Source: Paragorgia papillata
Lineage: Eukaryota > Cnidaria > Anthozoa > Scleralcyonacea > Coralliidae
Reading direction: 5' to 3'
NCBI GenBank assembly: GCA_035771165.1
Contig: JAWNZC010000025.1
Location: 4,561,501 to 4,625,500, forward strand
DNA: 64,000 nt
The first letter of the stretch is position 1. Each line of letters begins with the position of its first letter. The notes beneath the pieces were generated by a model. That model was not told the origin of the DNA. It made no database searches and saw only the letters and a list, made by a program, of their open reading frames with translations. Shown here in pieces: positions 59,619 to 64,000 of the stretch. A program made the translations under genes and the position numbers.

Positions 59619-61281
59619 CTTTATTTCAGTGTCTAGTATTTCTTTAGTATTGCCATGACTTCATGATTTTTCTCGAATAACGTTTCAAACTATTTTACCG
59701 GGCTGGTTTTAGAATAGAATAGAAGCTTGACTTAAAGAGGGTGACACTTAATAGTACAAAGTACTAACACTGAACTTGTGGCCCTCAAAAATTAACAAGA
59801 TGTAAATTTATCTATATATATATCTATATATCTAAATGTGCATAAAGGTATAGAAGTAATCTTAACGCTAATACTTTTTAGACCCAAGAATAATCTCAAC
59901 ACCGTTCGCGTTCGATCTTTCTACACCGCCACTTCGAGCATTGTTACGTCTTCAGGACGACGTCAACGGCCAAAAGATGAGAACTGTTGCTTGAGATTGA
60001 CTTCCATACGGCATGCACCACTGGACTTCCAAAACGCCCCAGTATTACTAAAATGATTGTACTACGATCATTTTAGTAATACTGGGGCGTTTTGGAAGTC
60101 ATTAAACTACCTTCAAATATCAATATAATAGTTAGTTAACCGTGACTTCTTAAAATTGTAAAACTTATCTTGCGTTTTAACCACAGTCGTCGTCCTAGCA
60201 TCTTAAAGTCCCTATTTACAAGCCTCAAGTCCCTATACAGTATACAGTTCAACAGCTATACTCAAGCGTCCAACAACTTACTACTAATGTCCAGTTAATG
60301 GCAGTAAGTTTCTCGTGGAGTCCAGTGACGAACAGCACAAACAGAGCTATGACTATGAGCCAGGAAACGACAGTAGCAAACATAAAGAACTGCAAATTTC
60401 CTTTTTTCCCATAAAATGCAAAAAGGACGTCAGGCATTTTGTCTAGAAAGTATCCCACAGTTCCAATGTCGATCAAAAGAATAAACTTGAAAAGAAGAGA
60501 AAATACTCGTATAGTTGTATCGTAAACTTAAATTAAAAATATCAAATGTATATCAATTGAAATTACTCGATTATTGATTCAGGATGTGTTCGCAGTGTTA
60601 ACAGGATGTGTTAGCAGTGTTAACAGGATGTGTTCGCAGTATATAAGCCTGTTAACAAACTGTGATTTTAGCGAGTGCAGAGCGATAACAAATTGTTGGG
60701 ACAACTGGGACATACCACACGGCAATTTTTCATGCAACTTGTCTTGCAACGCCGTTGCGAGACAAGTTGCGTGAACCATTACACCGTGTAACATGATGTG
60801 CAATGGTCTAAATCGTTGCGAGACAAGTTTGCAACAATCGTTGCAGAAAGTAGAACCTGGTTCTACTCTGGTTCTACTGCAACGATTGCAGCAATTTGTT
60901 TCAGGGTTGCACCGTGTAACACCCCTTCAGCAACTTGTCTTGCAATATTTTGTTATAGTTTGGCACTCAATCGAGCCTCTCTCCAGTCTACCCGCTTTTA
61001 TCGAAATCCAAATCATTGGAAAATTGCATAAACGCGTTGCAGCGTGTAACACTCCCTGTCTTGCAACTGCAATGCTGCATGTGCACGAGTCATCATTGCG
61101 AGACAAGTTTCATGAAAAAATTGTACCGTGTAACACATAGGCCCTTCTGCGCTCACGGCCCCTGAGAGTTTTCACCGCTATGAAGGTTAATGAAAGTTTG
61201 CGTGCAACTTACAAATTCAATGATCTTTAGGATACTTGGGATAGACTTCAAGTATTCCAAACCTTTTCCAATCTGTGCCAT
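57302..61281 (-). CDS. MARVEL-like four-TM protein, array copy 7 (185 aa)
   Basis: Exons 61213-61281, 60282-60485, 58876-59046, 57302-57415; identical exon lengths and splice sites to copy 6. I count 13 residue differences from copy 6: one in exon 1 (G16S), two in exon 2 (I to V, V to A), five in exon 3 (A to V, M to V, D to N, V to I, H to Q) and five in exon 4 (F to I, V to L, V to I, T to I, P to F). The H to Q change alters the CGHLIGG motif conserved in copies 4-6 to CGQLIGG. Hydrophobic segments and both loop cysteines are intact, so it looks functional. Substitutions are mostly nonsynonymous (see findings). Confidence 0.88.
58111..58315. mobile_element. CCTGGTACCCTGGCC MITE, copy 4
   Basis: Duplicon counterpart of 47,933-48,142 with visibly more substitutions at its left subterminal region (ACGAAGTATGGCCCAGATGA), suggesting local gene conversion or faster decay. 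Right end GATTGGGCCGGGGTACCAGG. Confidence 0.85.
59543..59620. repeat. (AAT)n microsatellite, shorter allele of the duplicated tract
   Basis: About 25 AAT units in intron 2 of copy 7, versus about 48 in the first duplicon. Confidence 0.97.
60024..60105. repeat. Hairpin, second duplicon copy
   Basis: Same CGCCCCAGTATTACTAAAAT arms as 49,955-50,032. One base in the loop-proximal arm differs (GATCATT for AATCATT), and the outer arm here is extended by GGAAGTC. Confidence 0.8.
60588..60650. repeat. 22-bp minisatellite, about 3 units
   Basis: Second duplicon counterpart of 50,508-50,612 with fewer units and one TTAGCAG variant. Confidence 0.85.
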
Positions 61282-61485
61282 ACTGATCTAATTGACTAAA
61301 AACAACAACGAATAGGTTCAATTAGTTAATAATCATTTAGTCAGGTGTAGCATTTGGAGCAAACAGATTTCGAATAACAATGATCTTCAGAATCATGAGT
61401 TCAGTTCACAACAATAACATAAAACAAGTACAAATTAAATTTAAATTCTAGTAATATGTAATTTTTCGCCCTCTTTGGTTAAACT

Positions 61486-61610
61486 AATATGATGAAGAAA
61501 AGTATTAGCTATTCAGCTGCGAGTTTGTGGAACGAATTGTCAATACCTGTTAAGCAACAGGATATTTCAATGACGAAATTTAAAGACTTACTCCAGGGCA
61601 ACACATAATT
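61486..61610 (+). mobile_element. LINE 3' fragment (second family), copy 2
   Basis: Duplicon counterpart of 51,464-51,590 with a few substitutions (e.g. CCGGGGC to CCAGGGC). Dead fragment. Confidence 0.65.
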
Positions 61611-62135
61611 TAACAATAACAATGATTGTGATGTTAAAAAACAGTCTGTATGTATTTAGTTAGGTATATTTAAGTAGTTATGGTAACGTGTATTTATATG
61701 TAATTAATTTATTATCGAGTCGGTTTTCTTTGTTCTTTCGAGGGCTTTATATCGCTTAATTTATTATTGAGTCGGTTTTAAAATATAATAAAACTGAAAC
61801 TCTAGTAGTCGAGGTAGTCTGCATCGCAGCTGGAAGTGACGTTCTAAACGTCTAGCCTAGCTCAATCTCGTTCCCAGGCCAACATTTCCTGGCCGCGCCG
61901 GAAATAAACACCCCTGTCAAACGCGAATGCGTGAATTTGCAAGAGTAAACATTGAAAGATATGTGGGATTTGGGAAATAGCCGCGTTGCAACAACTCGAA
62001 ACGTTAGACTCCTACGTTCTCTATTTCGGCAGTATATCAAACTTTACTATATATTAAATATATATACATATTGAAGCATCTTTGTACCCGTACATGTACC
62101 TGCATGATGTAAATTGTTTATCTGCTAAGTAAGTA

Positions 62136-62925
62136 ATGTATCAGTCAATTCCAGCTTTGCCCATCCCCCCCGGGCCCCCCGGGCATTCACCATTTTTGCT
62201 AATCCTGGGGATATGGCTATCGCCAAAAGCACATAAAAAAAAAGAGAAAGTACTATTCAAATCAGTAGAGCGAGACATGGATGATTTTTTTATCGCTTCC
62301 GAAGTGTCAGTTTTATTAACCGCGGATCAATATTAAAGCAATCACGAGGTGTATTCTCATGTACCACGTGGTAAACATCCAATTGTTAACTCGTAAACAA
62401 GCTATCACGTGGTACATAAGAATACACCTCGTGATTGCTTTGAAATTGATCTGCGGTTAACGAAACTGTCGCTTCGGAAGCGATGAAAACATCGTCTATG
62501 TCTCGCTCTTCTGATTTAAGTAGTATATCTATTTTGCACCACAGCAGCCCAAGGCTCAAGTTGTGGCGGGCGCCGTGCGGGCATTTTAACGGAAATATAT
62601 TTGAATTATAAGGTTTCAAACTTCCAAGTAAATCGGACGTTAAATGAGCTAAAATACGACAAATTTTTCAATAAAATAACGTTACCTTGAGTTCAAGATG
62701 TATTGTCTTCTATTTGTGTGCTTCTTGAGTTGATCTGAAGCGATATATCCATGTTTTCGTTTGGGGTTTAGACGTGAATTTGTTGCCCAGGGGTGGGGCC
62801 TTGGCTCACATGTCTTTCCCTATGGTGGGGACATGGTTAATCCCCCCCCCAAATGTCTAATGCCCAGGTGTTGGCCCAGGGGGGTGGATGGGCACAATTG
62901 GTGTTGACTGATACATAACCTTCCT
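62136..62925. mobile_element. Foldback element, second duplicon copy
   Basis: Counterpart of 52,114-52,905, with the C/G-rich subterminal runs altered (CCCCCCCGGGCCCCCCGGGC). The inner palindrome is intact. Confidence 0.75.
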
Positions 62926-63309
62926 TCAAATCCAATGTGACATGGGCAACAACTATCCACTTATACATTTTTCTGAATCTAATGAAATCTTATAGCAAGT
63001 TATAACAAATGTTTCGTTTAACCCTCTAGAGGCTTCCCAATGCATGTCAACGACGAGTAAAATCGATTGGCGTTTAGCCAGAGTAAAATAATGCATGTAT
63101 ACTTTCATTTAATAAATAACATGCCATACAATCATTATTGTGTATAATCATGTTTGAGTCTCCCTGATGCGAACCTTTTAAATATTTTTCTGCGATTAAA
63201 AACATATTTTGCTGATATCGGCCACTTATCTTCTTGGCTCAGAATCAACAATGTAAAATATGTCAACTTCTGTTCCTAACCTACCGTTTTTATTAAGAAC
63301 CCAGCTATT

Positions 63310-63440
63310 GCATTGAGTTATAGTGGAGCTAAATTATGGAATAGTCTTTCCAATGAATTGAGAAACGCGGAAACATTAAATAATTTCAATGTTCTCCTAA
63401 CTAATCAAGTATACTAATATTTATTTCTTTTATCAGTTTA
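63310..63440 (+). mobile_element. LINE 3' fragment (copy c)
   Basis: Third member of the set at 42,345 and 53,290 (LSYSGAKLWNSLSNELRNAE). It keeps TTTATGTACATTTGTAAAT, lost in copy b. Confidence 0.6.
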
Positions 63441-63484
63441 TGTACATTTGTAAATATTGTTACCTACGCGGATCTTGATGCGTG

Positions 63485-63945
63485 CAGCGTGGGAAAAATA
63501 ATATACAAAAGCTAAGACAAACGAAATTGAAAATAATACAAAAGAAAAATTGAAAAGAAATTGACGTCAAAGGATGAAAATTACGTATTCTACACAATAA
63601 AAGAGTATAGTTCATCATTGAGAGTCAAGATAGCTGGGTTCCACTGATTCGATAACTTTGGCGTTGAACGGGAGATATCACCATGGAAATTAATGAAGAA
63701 AGTCGGACAGCTTGGGTACAAGGAGCTACGTTTTCCTTTTTTTTTGTGCGTTCGAAGTTCCCGTTTCCATCATTGACGGCAGTAGTTTTAGAAGAACAAT
63801 GATATGTTTTTGCTTGTTGATTAGAATTGTTTTCTTGTGGCCAGCCGGAATCGGCTATTTGAGCAGATTTAGGTTGCGCACCGCGGCAAAATCGAAGACA
63901 CAACATTTGCGTTCGACATCCTAGTTGCATCATTTGCGCCATTGA
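63485..63945 (-). other. Conserved block upstream of copy 7 (third of three)
   Basis: Matches 53,468-53,900 nearly base for base. The minus-strand open frame is about 105 codons because the upstream stop is changed. It contains a 3-bp insertion (GCCAGCCGGAATC versus GCCAGGAATC). Confidence 0.35.
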
Positions 63946-64000
63946 TATGATCGTGGTTTTAAGTAGATACTAAATTACATCTTTAGTTCTTCCAAAATGT

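Larger units (their letters stand above)
54766..64000. repeat. Recent tandem segmental duplication, copy 2 (runs off the window)
   Basis: Matches 45,590-54,765 in order: MITEs, LINE ends, gene exons and upstream block all recur, at offsets of about 9.2 kb before the transposon insertion and about 10.0-10.2 kb after it. It contains array copy 7. Its right end is beyond 64,000, so further copies are possible. Confidence 0.85.

Overview
This is a eukaryotic, metazoan genomic window. Genes are split by GT-AG introns, intergenic DNA is AT-rich, and the space between exons is packed with foldback elements (MITEs), 5S-like SINEs, LINE ends and micro/minisatellites. The clearest protein is an animal-type PRP4 splicing kinase. 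The overall character suggests an anthozoan cnidarian (coral or sea anemone). That placement is inferred from gene and repeat style only and is not proven by the sequence.

Region 1 (1-9,539, + strand): the 3' nine exons of PRPF4B/PRP4K. The visible part encodes about 1,141 residues. It has a Lys/His-rich N-terminal segment, a long SR/SP-rich region expanded by about 24 copies of a nine-residue SP-x-RRDVTK unit, an acidic linker and a complete kinase domain. The first exon(s) lie upstream of the window or were not recognised. Introns hold MITEs, a CT-rich microsatellite, a 19-bp minisatellite and palindromes.

Region 2 (9,540-14,800): about 5 kb with no gene I can support. It has nested inverted repeats, a 21-G tract, a large TCTG/TTTG microsatellite, a MITE and a 5S-rRNA-like SINE.

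Region 3 (14,807-61,281, - strand): seven tandem, same-strand copies of a small four-TM gene that I read as MARVEL-domain (MAL/plasmolipin/CMTM-like). Each has four coding exons separated only by phase-0 introns. Exon 1 is always exactly 69 bp, and a leader-intron acceptor lies 7-22 nt upstream of every ATG. For three genes the non-coding leader exon can be seen. Predicted proteins are 159-188 residues; all splice sites look intact and none looks like a pseudogene. The loop between TM3 and TM4 always carries a C-x11-C pair.

Region 4 (about 42,350-64,000): the array is still growing by tandem segmental duplication. Genes 6 and 7 sit in about 9.2-kb copies that are nearly identical (45,590-54,765 and 54,766 to the window end). 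Traces of an older duplication link the upstream flank of gene 5 to those of genes 6 and 7. Between genes 6 and 7 I count 14 nonsynonymous and 2 synonymous substitutions. Copy 2 also carries a 943-bp long-TIR transposon with a clean 9-bp target duplication, and the empty site survives in copy 1.

The kinase and the MARVEL array are neighbours with no evident functional link. The points that most merit follow-up are the lineage-specific MARVEL array with its leader-exon architecture and possible fast protein change, the phosphosite-like repeat in PRP4K, and a set of MITEs with unrelated subterminal sequence but similar outer ends.
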